NCBI GenBank assembly: GCA_001662425.1
Contig: BDDC01000011.1
Location: 1-64,000, forward strand
From: Chlamydomonas sphaeroides
Lineage: Eukaryota; Chlorophyta; Chlorophyceae; Chlamydomonadales; Chlamydomonadaceae
Length of the DNA stretch: 64,000 nt
Reading direction: 5' to 3'
Shown: piece after piece, positions 22,122 through 32,154 of the stretch
Position numbering within the stretch: position 1 is the first letter of the stretch
How the letters are laid out: each line of letters begins with the position of its first letter
The notes under the pieces: generated by a model
What the model was told of the DNA's origin: nothing
Seen by the model: the letters and a program-made list of their open reading frames with translations, nothing else
Databases searched by the model: none
Position numbers and translations under genes: made by a program

Positions 22122-25100
22122 GGCGTGCAAGCGGAGGTGTACCCGGAGGCGGAGGTCCCGCTTCTGCGACGGACGGCGGCCACGTGGCGCCGCACCCGCG
22201 CAGCGAGGCCGACCAGCGCCCCTTCGTCGCGGAAGCACAGCGCATCCCCCACGGCTGCATCTTCTGCACATACTGTTAAGGCGCGGACGGACAGGTGTGT
22301 GAGGCTCGGACGCGGAGGTGGGCCAGCAGGCGGAGGCGCCGCGCTTCGTACGGACGGCGGCCACATGGCCGCGTGCGGATGCAGCGTCGCCGTCGCAGCG
22401 CGACCAAGCTCCCAAGCGACGCACGGCACAGCGGAGAGGGCGAGGGGCATGTGGGTCGGTGCAGGCCGTGCCCTCCAGCCGAATAAGGCAAGCGGCCGCG
22501 CAGCCGGCGGCGGGTGCGACGGGGCGCAGGCACGGGGTGTTGGGCTGGGGTTGGTGGCGGCAGGTCCATCGCGGTGCCGTAGCGCGCAATGTGGCGAAGA
22601 CACATGCAGCGAAAGTGCAGCAGGGGCAGTAGCAGCAACGCATGTGCAGCAATACGGAGCACGCGCTCTGGGAGCCTGCAGCACGCGGCCGAGTTGCGCG
22701 TGTCGGCGCCGCCTGCGTTGCTGGGCGCGTGGGGTGAACGGGAGAGGCAGCCTTGAGAGGCGCCAGGGCTTTCCTGGGGACGTCCGTGGGGTGCATATCG
22801 AGGCCCGGCTGTGGCGCGACTGCTGCATTTGCGAACGAGGTCACAAAAGAGATCTAGATCAGTCGGCCCCAGTGGCGGTGCGCGGCATACGGCGCAAAGT
22901 GAGAGGCATTGCTGAGGAAGGCGGCGCCCACAGGCCCGGCCCCAGCAGGCGGCGTGGCTGTGGGTCTGCCGAGAGCGGCTGGGGCTATACCCATGTACGG
23001 ACTAGACCGGGCGGCCCATCGAGCGCCCGTCGTCTGGGCGACTGGGCCCACACGCGTGGGCAAGGCCTCGAGCCGATGCGCAGAGGCGGGGGTTGTGAGC
23101 GGGGCTTCGTGCGCTGGGCCTTGCTCCGCGCGTGCCCGCAGCGGCTGCGCTGGCTGGAGATTTGTGTTTTTGTGTTTGTGTGTGTGTGTGCGTGTGTGTG
23201 TTAGTGTTAGGCAACCCATACTGCATATGTGCGGGGGCTGGAGGGCCGGGCGGGGCAGGTTAGGGGCGGATGGGCGATAATGAATGCATACGTGAAATAG
23301 AACGGCTGGTGGAGGCCTACATACACCTCGCAGGCTCCTGAAGAGCGGTGTTACATGCCTTACGCGTGCCGATCGTGTCGGGGGGGTGGCATCTAGGAGG
23401 TTGGCGAAGAAGGGGCGCTGTTACATGGCGATGGGACGCACGGTGTGCCAGGGTGGTTTGCGGGCAGAACATCGTCATGTGGCGGCAAGTGGGCCGAGGC
23501 GGGAGCTGCCCTCCGGGACCGTCAGCCGGGCGTCCGCGTGCCTGGCCTCCGCTGCGGCGGTCACACGCGTCAGATTCTGTTTGTGAGTGGTGTGCCGTAC
23601 TGTTGAAGCCGCGCTATGCAAAGGCTGTGCGCGCCGCGACCTGTGCCACCGCTTCGGTGCGGTGCGCCGCCGCGGTTTGTGCCGCGGCTGCGCGTCTTCG
23701 GCGGCGGCTGGAGATGCCGACGGCTGTCTTTGCGCGTTCTTCCCGGTATTGCGAGAAAAAGCAAACGACCGGCACTTTTGCCGCAGCGGCTGTGTGCGAG
23801 AGCATGTGCATGACGCGGACGGGCGCACGCAGCCGGGGGTGTGGTGGGCGGGAGCACTGTGCATCTGCTTTCGCTCTGCTTCAAGACAGGTACTGTGAAT
23901 GGATGCCGCACGCAAGCAAAGCAAGCTGCGGTTTCGGCAATGCCTCTTTTGTTGGCTGGGTTGGGCTGGCTGAGTGTGCAGGATGGGCTGTGGGGCCGGA
24001 CGGCCGCAGCTGGGGCGTCAAGCACCGGGGCGGCGGCTCGGCCAAGCGCCTGCCGCCGGCTGTGGCTGACCATCTCCCTGGCTAGCTGGGATGCGCCGCG
24101 CCGTGTGCGCGAGGGGGCCACCAGCGCCGCAAGTGCGGGGGCGCGGGCGTGAGCGACAGGGGTGCGGGCGCGCTTGCAGGCGCACGCGTGGGTGTGGGAT
24201 CGCGGTACACTTGCTGCTGGCTGCGGAGCGGCGGTCGGCCGGGCGTGGTGTCGCGAGCAATAAGCACCCCGGCCGCCGCGACCCTCGAATAAGCGTGTTG
24301 TTGCGCACGCGAACGCTTGCTGGCGGGTTGGCGCCGAGCTGGCTGCATGTTGGTGCGCTACGCCGGAGGGCTGCGTCTGCATGCATGGCTGCGCCGTTTC
24401 ATACGTACTGAGGAATACGGTGGGCACGATGCCGGGCGTGGCAGTCGGGGTTGGGGCGGGTGAGGCAAAGTCTGTGCGGCGGGGGACGGGCGGGGAAGGC
24501 CGTTCCGCTGGGACGCGTTCCGCCGGCATCAGCCCCCACCTGCCGTCTGGCGCAGGGAGCGCTCTGCCGGCCGGCGCGCTACGTGCGGCCGTTGGGCTAA
24601 GACACCATGGAATCATGGGAATAAACGCTGCACGGAGCGGGGCACGGCTGGAGGGAGCGCTGCGACAGGGCCCCACTACGCGTTACATGTGGGTGCGGTC
24701 ATCGCAAGCGGCCTGTTGCGGCGGCGGCGAGTGCGGAGGTCGGCTGGCGGTATACCAGTAGCGAGGCGCTCGCTCCATAGGAGCGGCAGCCTGGGGCAAT
24801 GCCATGCCATGAGCTGTTGTGGAGCGCTGCAGGACGGTCTTGTTGCTGTTGAGGCCGCTGCTAGCAGGGCCGGGGTGGCGGTTGTGGGCCTACAGCGTAG
24901 GGTGCGGTGCGGCCAGGGCTGTGCCCGCGCTGTGAGGTGGTGCGGCACTGTTAACCACGCACGACCGCTGTGGTGTAATCGCCACGTGTCTCCACCTCTT
25001 GCCGAGCTCATGCTGTGTTGGAACCACCAACAGGGCGGGTGGTGCCTCGCAACCGGGAAGTGCGGCGACCCGTGCTGAACGCAGCAAAGCGGCGGTGTTG

Positions 25101-25605
25101 GGACGTGGCAGGGGTGCGGGAGCAGAGCCTTTGGACGCAGTCCGCGATCCGCTGGGCGCCGGTGGCTGCCGCCGCCGTGTGCTGCGCACTGCGTCTGCGC
25201 AACAGGCTGAGCGCCAACACCTGCCTGCCTGGCGAGGCAGAGCATGCTCTGGCAACCAGTTCGGTGCAAGCAGTTGAACCCTCCAAACGCTGAAGCCCCA
25301 CGAATTGTTAGCAGGGAAGCCCTTGGATTGCTCCTCGCTCATCTGCTGCCCCTGCATCATTTTGTATGTCCAAGAAGCTGATGCGAATGCACAAGTTGTG
25401 CCATCAAGCGGCGGTGCTGGCGAAGCTGCTGGGGGAACCGGCGGGGATTCCCTGGGGCGGGCTCGCGTCGTGTGCCACGGTATGCCACACAAGCTCCGAA
25501 GTGCACAGCACCCTCAGTACCAGTACTACGTATTTGCATTAACATTGGCGAGGTGAAGCTGACAACCGCTTTGTTTTCTGGGTCTGGCCCAGTTCTCGCC
25601 TGAGC
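22122..25605. other. 3.5 kb without recognised gene; probable long MYB 3' UTR plus intergenic
   Basis: Open frames on both strands are Arg/Ala/Gly-rich and resemble nothing recognised. A diverged repeat with GGACGGCGGCCAC occurs near 22170 and 22357. A TG-rich tract lies at 23163-23206. The only plus-strand TGTAA seen after the MYB stop is at 24974-24978, which would imply a 2.85-kb 3' UTR, possible but unproven. The last few hundred bases should hold the promoter and leader of the gene at 25606. Confidence 0.4.
23163..23206. repeat. TG-rich simple repeat
   Basis: Runs of TG/TTTGTG with a central stretch of perfect TG units, in non-coding DNA downstream of the MYB gene. Confidence 0.9.
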
Positions 25606-28600
25606 ATGGCATCATCCGACAACAGCGTCGCAGCGCTAAGGGCTGAGCTAGAAGCGCAGCTGGGGCCTGAATGCAACAAGAACTTGAACGCGACGGTGCC
25701 AAGCTCCTGGAACGGACTCGTGCAAGGAGGCTCGCCAGCGCTCGCCACGGTACCGCAGCCGGCGTGCTGTTTCCGCCCACGATCAGCCCACGAGGCCCTC
25801 ATAGCGTGCAAAATTGCCGCGCGGCTCGGTCTTCACATCAGCGCGCGAGGTGCGACCACAACGACTGCCTTCGCATGCGTGCCCATCGCAAAAAAGCCTG
25901 CCCATTCGCTATCCCTCTTCATCCCAGGTAGCGGCCACCACTACGGCGGATGCAGCTTGCGATCGGGAGCCCTGGTGCTTGACCTCGGCGAGCTGTCGGG
26001 CGTGCACGTGGGTCCCTGGAATTCGCACGGCCAAACCCGGGAGACTTTCCCCTCCCAATGCCCTCATCCTTCCACCTTCCTGTTTCCCCTTCCGCCAGGT
26101 TGATGCGTCCAAACACACCGCTCACGTGGGCCCCGCCGTCACCGGCCGTCAACTGCGCGACGCCGTCGCCGTCCACGGCCTCCACTTCCCGCTGCCGCAT
26201 CTCTCCGAAGTGGGCATCGCCGGATACATCCTTGGTGCGCAGCATCGACGGGATAGCTCCAGAGGACAACGACGCTTAGAAGAAGGAGGGGAAAGAGAAA
26301 GCAGCGGATCACGGGGCATCGAGCACCTGCCTGCCCTGCCTGCAGCTGCCGGTGTTGTGTCGCTTAGGGGCGGCGCTTCTGCTACCCAGCACTGTCCGCA
26401 GCCCCTCGCACCCTCGCCGCGCTTTGCCAGCATGCCAGATGCAAAAGGCAACTTTGTGACTCGCGCTTGGTGGCGCTGCAGCGCTTGCCCGTTAGCGCCA
26501 ACCGCCAACGCCGTGTTTTGTTAGAGGCAGTTTGTGGGGCTGCGTCACTGACACCTACGCTGCTGCACATGCTCCTCGGCAGGCGGCGGGAACGGCTGGG
26601 GGACCCNNNNNNNNNNNNNNNNNNNNNNNNNNNNNNNNNNNNNNNNNNNNNNNNNNNNNNNNNNNNNNNNNNNNNNNNNNNNNNNNNNNNNNNNNNNNNN
26701 NNNNNNNNNNNNNNNNNNNNNNNNNNNNNNNNNNNNNNNNNNNNNNNNNNNNNNNNNNNNNNNNNNNNNNNNNNNNNNNNNNNNNNNNNNNNNNNNNNNN
26801 NNNNNNNNNNNNNNNNNNNNNNNNNNNNNNNNNNNNNNNNNNNNNNNNNNNNNNNNNNNNNNNNNNNNNNNNNNNNNNNNNNNNNNNNNNNNNNNNNNNN
26901 NNNNNNNNNNNNNNNNNNNNNNNNNNNNNACTGGGGTGCCGCCGCCGACAACGTCACAGCGCTCGAGGTGCGCCGCCCGCCAGCCCACGTATCTCTGATC
27001 GACCACATCGACAGTTTGATGGTCACGTTCGATAGGCTCTATAATCTCTACCGACGAAGATCAAGGGCTGCCACCCAGTCGTGTCCCAGCTGCCGCCCTG
27101 CCCCGGCTCTGCCCGGCCCTACCCGCGGCGCTGGCCGAGCCCGAGCTTAATAGACGAACGGATCGTGGGCACCATCCATTGCAGCAACGGAACGGTAAAT
27201 AACCTTAACGCGCACCGGGGTGACCCGGCCCGCAGGTCGTGCTGTTGGGCGGATGTGGGTCGGAGGCGGGCGGTGGCGGCGGCGGCGAGCCGGCGCTGGT
27301 GCGTGTGGACGCTGCCTCGGACCCGGAGTTGTTCTGGGGCCTGCGCGGCGGAGGTAAGCGGCCTCGTTAAGGTACCCCATGCAGCCCATGCAGCGCATGC
27401 AGCACAGGGCGGGTCGGGTGCCCCTGCGCGTCCGCAGTTCTGAGCGCGAGCTTGAGAGAGAGATATTACAAACGCTTGGGCACATGAGTGGTTGTGGCGG
27501 TGGCCGCAGCAAGCGTTGCGGGAGGTGGGGGCACCAGCTGAGCAGCTGTGAGCTGTGAGCTGTGAGCCAGCTGTGGGCTGAGAGCCGCGAGGGCATCTGG
27601 CCCTTGCCTGACTTCCACGCTGGTTATACAGTGAAAGCCACGCAGCCCTGCGTCCGCATGCTTCGCACTGTGGCCTCCCCGGGCCCCGCCGTGTGCGACA
27701 GGGTCCTTCCGCCACGCGCAGCGGCTACCTCCGACACGACACTCACACGGCAGCCGCACCCGCACACGCCACGCGCGCGGCCTGATGCGAGCACCCGCGT
27801 CCGTCCCGCCGCCCTGCGCTGTGCGGCCGCCCTGTGGCCTCCCCTCTCCCTCTCGCGCCAGGCTCGTTCCTGGGCGTAGTCACGAGCTTTGAGCTGGCGC
27901 TCCACCCCGGGCTTCCGCCGTCGCTGCCCACCATCACTGCCGTGCTGCCGCTGCGCTGCCTGACGCAGGTGTGGCGTGGGGCGGGGCGACCAGGGCACAG
28001 GGTCGCGTGCATGCATCTGGCAGGGCGGGGCCATGTGTCAGACCCTCGCATGATGCAGCGGCCCCATCGCCTGCCTGCCGCGGCGCCGCATGCGTCATAA
28101 GCCCACACCCAGCCTCTGCCGCCGGCGCTTGACGCAGGCGGCCTCGCTGCTCCGGGACCTGCTGCTCAGCAGCCCCACCATCTGCGAGCCGTCGCTGGCG
28201 GTCGTGGGCGGCGGCGGGGGCCCCGAGGCCGGCGGGGGCCAGGCCGCCGGCGGCACCTCCCCCGGCGTCGTGGTGCTGTCGTGCCACGCCTTTGCGGCCG
28301 CCGACGCCGACGGCGTGGAGGCGACGTTCGCAAAGGTACCGTGACGCAAGAGCGCCAGCCGCTCCGAGCCTCGGCGTATGCTGGCACATGGCTGAGTAGC
28401 CGCCGTCGCGATAAGGGGCCGCCGGGGGCCTGAGGGCGGGGGGCACAGCCATAGTTCTCAGGGCAGTAACGAGGTTGCGCGTCTCAACGGTGCGCAGACC
28501 GGTGTCGCGCCTCAGCCGTCCGATTCGCTGCCGGCCCTCGCCACCCCCTGCTCTCCGTGCTCTCCCCTGCTCCCCAGATCCGGGCGCTGCTGCCCGGCGA

Positions 28601-29895
28601 GCGGCTGTCGCTGGACGAGGCCGTGCTGCCGTACTGCGAGGCGCTGGCTGTGCTGGACCCCTTCTGGCACTGGCCGGGGCTGTGTATGTGAGCGGCAGGG
28701 GCGCCGGTGGAGCAGGGGCGCCAGGGGTCCTAGGGAAGGGTGCCAGGGCAGGGCTGCGGTGGATCAGGGGCGGGCAGCTGGGCAGCATCGTGGTATGGCG
28801 GCGTCAGCACCGCAGGGCGCAGCGCAGGGGCGTCGACGGCGCTGCCGTAACGAAGGGCGCAGCGCTCCAGCGCAGCGGCGAGGCCAGCCGCGTGACCGCC
28901 AGCTGCCATCCACCCAGTTGGGTCTTACAGTTGCGCCCAGTGCGAGATGTCGCGCGCCCTGGCGACCTACCTTGCAGGTACGGGCACGGCTGCTTCTTGC
29001 CAGTGGCCGCCCTGCCTGGGCCTGCGGGCAGCGGCGGCGACGACTGGGGCGGCGTCGCGGCCGCGCTCGCCGCCTCCGGCGCCGCCATGACGTCGCCCCG
29101 GTCCATCTTGCTGCTGGCGCCGGGAGCACCGGCAGCGCCGCCGGCCGCCGCCTCGGCGCCGGGGTCGCTGTGCTACCGTGACATGGTGTACTGCGGGCTG
29201 TACGGCATGTGGACACGCACGGAGGTACGGCGGGGGCACCGTGCGGAACGGCGACAGAGCTCAGCGTCGGGTGGTGCCCCGTTGTATGATGCCGGAACTC
29301 CGCCCATGCGTCCTTCGGCCAGCGCGCCTCGCCCCATCCAGAGTTCCGTGGATCCTGCCCAGGGGAAATCTCAAGGCATGCGCGACTGCTTGTCAGCAGG
29401 AGCCGGGGGAGTGGCTCGGTCTTTGCTGAGGGCGTGCCTTGCGCCGCATGGCAGCATACCCGTGCCCAGGGCCAAACGTGCTGCCCGAGACCGATCCATT
29501 CTTCACTCCGCCGCCCTCGCTCCTTCCATGCTCTCCCACGCCACCGCCCCGCCTCTGCCCTCTGCTCCCCGTCGTTCCCCCAGGCGGGCCCCGAGGCGGA
29601 CGGCGACACGCGCCACGCGGCCTGGGTGGCGGCCGTCGCGTCCGCCCTGGCTCCCCGCGTGGCCGGGCTGTACCTCAACGAGGTCATGCACGACAGCCCC
29701 GACCAGGTACGGCACGCGTACGGACGTACGACAGAAGGGGCGGCGTGCACAGACCGCGGCCTGCCCCAACCCCCTGCCCCGTGACTTCACATGCGCCGCC
29801 ACCAGGTGCGGTACAGCTTCGAGGAGCCCAGCTACCGGCGGCTGCAGGACCTTAAAGCGAGGGTGGACCCCGCCGGCCTGCTGCGGCCGCTGTGA
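25606..29895 (+). CDS. Berberine-bridge-type FAD-linked oxidoreductase, interrupted by a gap
   Basis: Exons: 25606-25849, 25928-26007, 26099-26234, 26583-gap, gap-26967, 27236-27353, 27862-27968, 28138-28335, 28578-28681, 28978-29224, 29584-29706 and 29806-29895 (TGA). About 503 residues are visible plus whatever the gap holds, near the family's usual 500-600. The FAD-binding fold is clear: ARG, then GSGHHYGG (the His is the expected covalent flavin site), LVLDLGELSGVHVDAS, VGIAGYILGGGNGWGT, then DNVTALE and DPELFWGLRGG, then GSFLGVVTSFELALHP. The C-terminus has the BBE-type ending SYRRLQDLKARVDPAGLLRPL. The Cys that forms the second flavin bond in many BBE enzymes is not visible in the PLPHLSEVGIAG segment, so single covalent attachment is likely. 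Substrate is unknown. No signal peptide is evident. The donor at 28682 (GTGTAT) is the weakest junction. Confidence 0.85.
26607..26929. other. Assembly gap (323 N)
   Basis: The gap falls inside the flavin-binding part of the FAD oxidoreductase: right after GGGNGWGT and before the DNVTALE segment. The missing coding sequence should be a few tens of residues, with or without an intron. Confidence 0.99.
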
Positions 29896-30840
29896 GGGCG
29901 GAGGGCCTGCGGCCGGGGGTCGTGACGGCGACGGCAGCGTCCGCGCCGGGCGTCGGCAGGGTGGCGGCAGGGTAAGAGGGCACCTGGCGGTGCGCAGCGT
30001 GCGGTGGGGGTGGGGCCATAGTACCATGCTGTGGCGCTGTGACGATGTGACGCTGTGACGCTGTGACGCTGTGGCGCTGGGGCGCTGTGACGCTGTGGTC
30101 GGGTGGCGTGCACGCAGCGCAGGGCTGTGACGCTGTGGGGTGGGGTGGTGGGGTGGTGGCTGGGGCCACGGCGAGTCGTCTGTTGTGCGTGGCAGCACGC
30201 TGCGACACTCGGACGCTGTCTGGCTCGCGGTGGACGCGCAGTGGGGTTCCGAAATTGCCGACGGCGCGGCGTTGCCGGCGGGGAAGGGGAGGGCAGAGGT
30301 TCGGCGCGGAGTCCGGAGCACGCGGGTGTTGGGTGTTGGGTGTTGGGTGTTGGGTGCGCGCAACGTTGTCGAGTGGCGGCTGCTCGATTGGGCGTGGCTG
30401 CCAATGGCAGGCCGCGCTGGTCATTGGCCGCGCTCGGGACCGGCAGGGCGACGCGGTGTTGCAACAAATGCACGTATCGGCTGCCGAGGCCTGCGCCAGA
30501 GAGCGCCCAGTGCAGGGGCGGCCGCCGACACATCAGACCCCAGCCGACGCGCTCATCACGCCGTGCAGCACGCAGCTTATGCCCCCCACACACACGCGCG
30601 CACCTGCTCCGGCCCCTCACCCCCGCTCCCAGTGCAGCTGCGCCCAGCCCCACGTGCGCCCAGCCCATGCGGTCCCAATTCGTTGTCCCCATTCAATCTT
30701 AGTCCACAAAAAGCCCATGCGGTCGCTACCTGCACACCAGGCTTCCGAGCTGACGCCGTGCGGACTGAACCAGAGGGGGCGCGTAGGCCCTGGGGCGCTC
30801 CGGCCGACACACAGCCCCAAGCCCGCACGCCTTTCATGAC
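29896..30840. other. 3' region of FAD oxidoreductase; intergenic with simple repeats
   Basis: No further exon is evident. An imperfect repeat of GTGACGCT lies at about 30038-30100 and four copies of TGTTGGG at about 30328-30356. No plus-strand TGTAA was seen, so the end of the upstream transcript is undefined. Confidence 0.5.
30038..30100. repeat. Tandem GTGACGCT-type 9-mer repeat
   Basis: Repeated CTGTGACG / CTGTGGCG units downstream of the FAD oxidoreductase stop codon, imperfect towards the end. Confidence 0.85.
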
Positions 30841-30845
30841 TTACA
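30841..30845 (-). terminator. TGTAA polyadenylation signal for the minus-strand gene at 31000
   Basis: TTACA on the plus strand is TGTAA on the minus strand. It lies 155 bases beyond the stop codon at 31000-31002, and its presence supports a real transcript on that strand. Confidence 0.5.
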
Positions 30846-30999
30846 AGAAAAAAACGCTGGTTCGTAAGTGAATAGCCCGCACGCCGCGGCGCTTCACAGC
30901 AGGCGGGCCCTGCTCGGCATTGCATGACGCTGCTGTGGTGGCACCAAGAGCATGGCGCAGCGGCCCATGCGGCCGGCTGTGCTGCGCTCGACTGCCCGT

Positions 31000-31860
31000 T
31001 TATGAAACCGCTCGTGCATTCCCATATTGCGCTGTCACCGCTGCGCCGCCTACATCACCGTCGTCATCATCCCCATCATCATCGCTCCGTCGGCGCTTCA
31101 TGGGAGGCGGCCTGGCACCCGGCGCGACGCCCAAGGACATGAGGTCCAGGCTGACCGGGGCCCGGAAGTGGCCGGACGCCGGCGGCGCCGCCGCGCGCAC
31201 GGCAGCGGCGGCGGCACCACGGCTGCTGCTGCTGCCGACGGCAGCGGCGCCGGCATGTGTGAGCAGCGCTGCCGCCGTGGCGGCGACGACGCCAGCTGCG
31301 CTGCCGGTGGCGGCGCTGGGTGAGGCGCCGGCCGTGGCCCATGCTCCGTCTGGGCCCTCGTCCACCTCGCCCTCCTCGCCCTCCTCGCCCTCGTCTTCCT
31401 CCTCGCTCGTCCCTGCGGCCTCGCCTTCCTCTCCGCGCGCGTCGTGGCCCCGCGCCTCGTCCTGCTTCCATCCCCACCCGCCACCGCCAACCGCTTCCTG
31501 ATCCTGGGCAGCCCTGCGCCGCCTGCCGTGCGCGGCCGCCAGGTCCGCCGGCGCCTGGCGCCGCAGCGGCGCAGCCTGGATTGCCATGAGGTCTAGCGAC
31601 TGAAGGGCGGAGCGCCCCCACTGCTGGGCGCTTGAGAAGTGCTGCAAACCGCCCGCTCCGACCGCGCGAGGGGCAGCCGAGTGATTGCCACGTGTCGCTG
31701 GGAGCAAGCCGGTGCCTGCAGCCGGCATGGCGGCAGCGGCCGCTAAGTTGTCTGGCTGCGCATTAGCATCGTCGCCCTGAAGAGCTGCGTGCAGCGCGCG
31801 CGGTGGCTTCTTTTTGCCGCCAAAGCGCCTCGCCCTTGACCCACCCAACCAAGCTAGCAT
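31000..31860 (-). CDS. Unrecognised acidic, probably nuclear protein, 286 residues
   Basis: An uninterrupted frame runs from ATG 31860 to the stop at 31000; the frame is open further upstream to 32133, but that would overlap the RPL4 promoter. No family is recognised. Features seen: a basic patch RRFGGKKKPPR near the N-terminus; HFSSAQQW then SLDLMAIQAAP; a strongly acidic middle (EEEDEGEEGEEGEVDEG); Ala-rich stretches; then GHFRAPVSLDLMSLGVAP, a second copy of the HF...SLDLM pattern; and MKRRRSDDDGDDDDGD, which looks like a nuclear localisation signal next to an acidic tract. It is divergent from RPL4 (294 bases apart), and a minus-strand TGTAA follows 155 bases downstream. The coding call rests on frame length, the repeated motif and this gene-end signal; function is unknown. 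Confidence 0.5.
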   Translation of the reverse strand: MLAWLGGSRARRFGGKKKPPRALHAALQGDDANAQPDNLAAAAAMPAAGTGLLPATRGNHSAAPRAVGAGGLQHFSSAQQWGRSALQSLDLMAIQAAPLRRQAPADLAAAHGRRRRAAQDQEAVGGGGWGWKQDEARGHDARGEEGEAAGTSEEEDEGEEGEEGEVDEGPDGAWATAGASPSAATGSAAGVVAATAAALLTHAGAAAVGSSSSRGAAAAAVRAAAPPASGHFRAPVSLDLMSLGVAPGARPPPMKRRRSDDDGDDDDGDVGGAAVTAQYGNARAVS

Positions 31861-32154
31861 GCTGGAACAGCGCTGGTGCGGGTGTCCTCCTGTGTCCTGG
31901 ACGTGGCTATGCGTTCTGGGCACAGACGTTTGCTTGGGGGCTGGCCCAGGGGTCACTGAATCGCCATTCCGCTCGCTGGCCGCAACAAATAGTATGAAAG
32001 CTATTTGTTCAGGCCTTGCGGTGGCCGGCCCGTCGCATTGAAAACTAGCGGCGACCTGGCCCAATCGCGCGACCATTCCCGCGACCTTGGCCCCGCACTC
32101 GCACCCAACCTGCCCTCTTCCGCCGCGTGGCACTTAGGCACAAAGTCAGCAAAG
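31861..32154. promoter_or_regulatory. Divergent promoter between acidic-protein gene and RPL4, with inverted repeat
   Basis: This 294-base interval separates two start codons that point away from each other. It contains a perfect 9-bp inverted repeat, AACAAATAG (31984-31992) and CTATTTGTT (32001-32009), with an 8-base spacer, in a locally AT-rich patch. No clear TATA box was found. Confidence 0.45.

Noticed and set aside
22125..23204. 359-codon frame directly after the MYB stop
   Set aside because: It lies in the presumed 3' UTR, is dominated by Arg/Gly/Ala, and ends in the translated TG repeat.
23570..24676. 368-codon minus-strand frame
   Set aside because: Ala/Pro/Arg/Ser composition without any motif, domain or supporting signals.
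30328..30356. Telomere-like TGTTGGG repeats
   Set aside because: Only about four units, not the TTTAGGG or TTTTAGGG algal telomere sequence, and internal.
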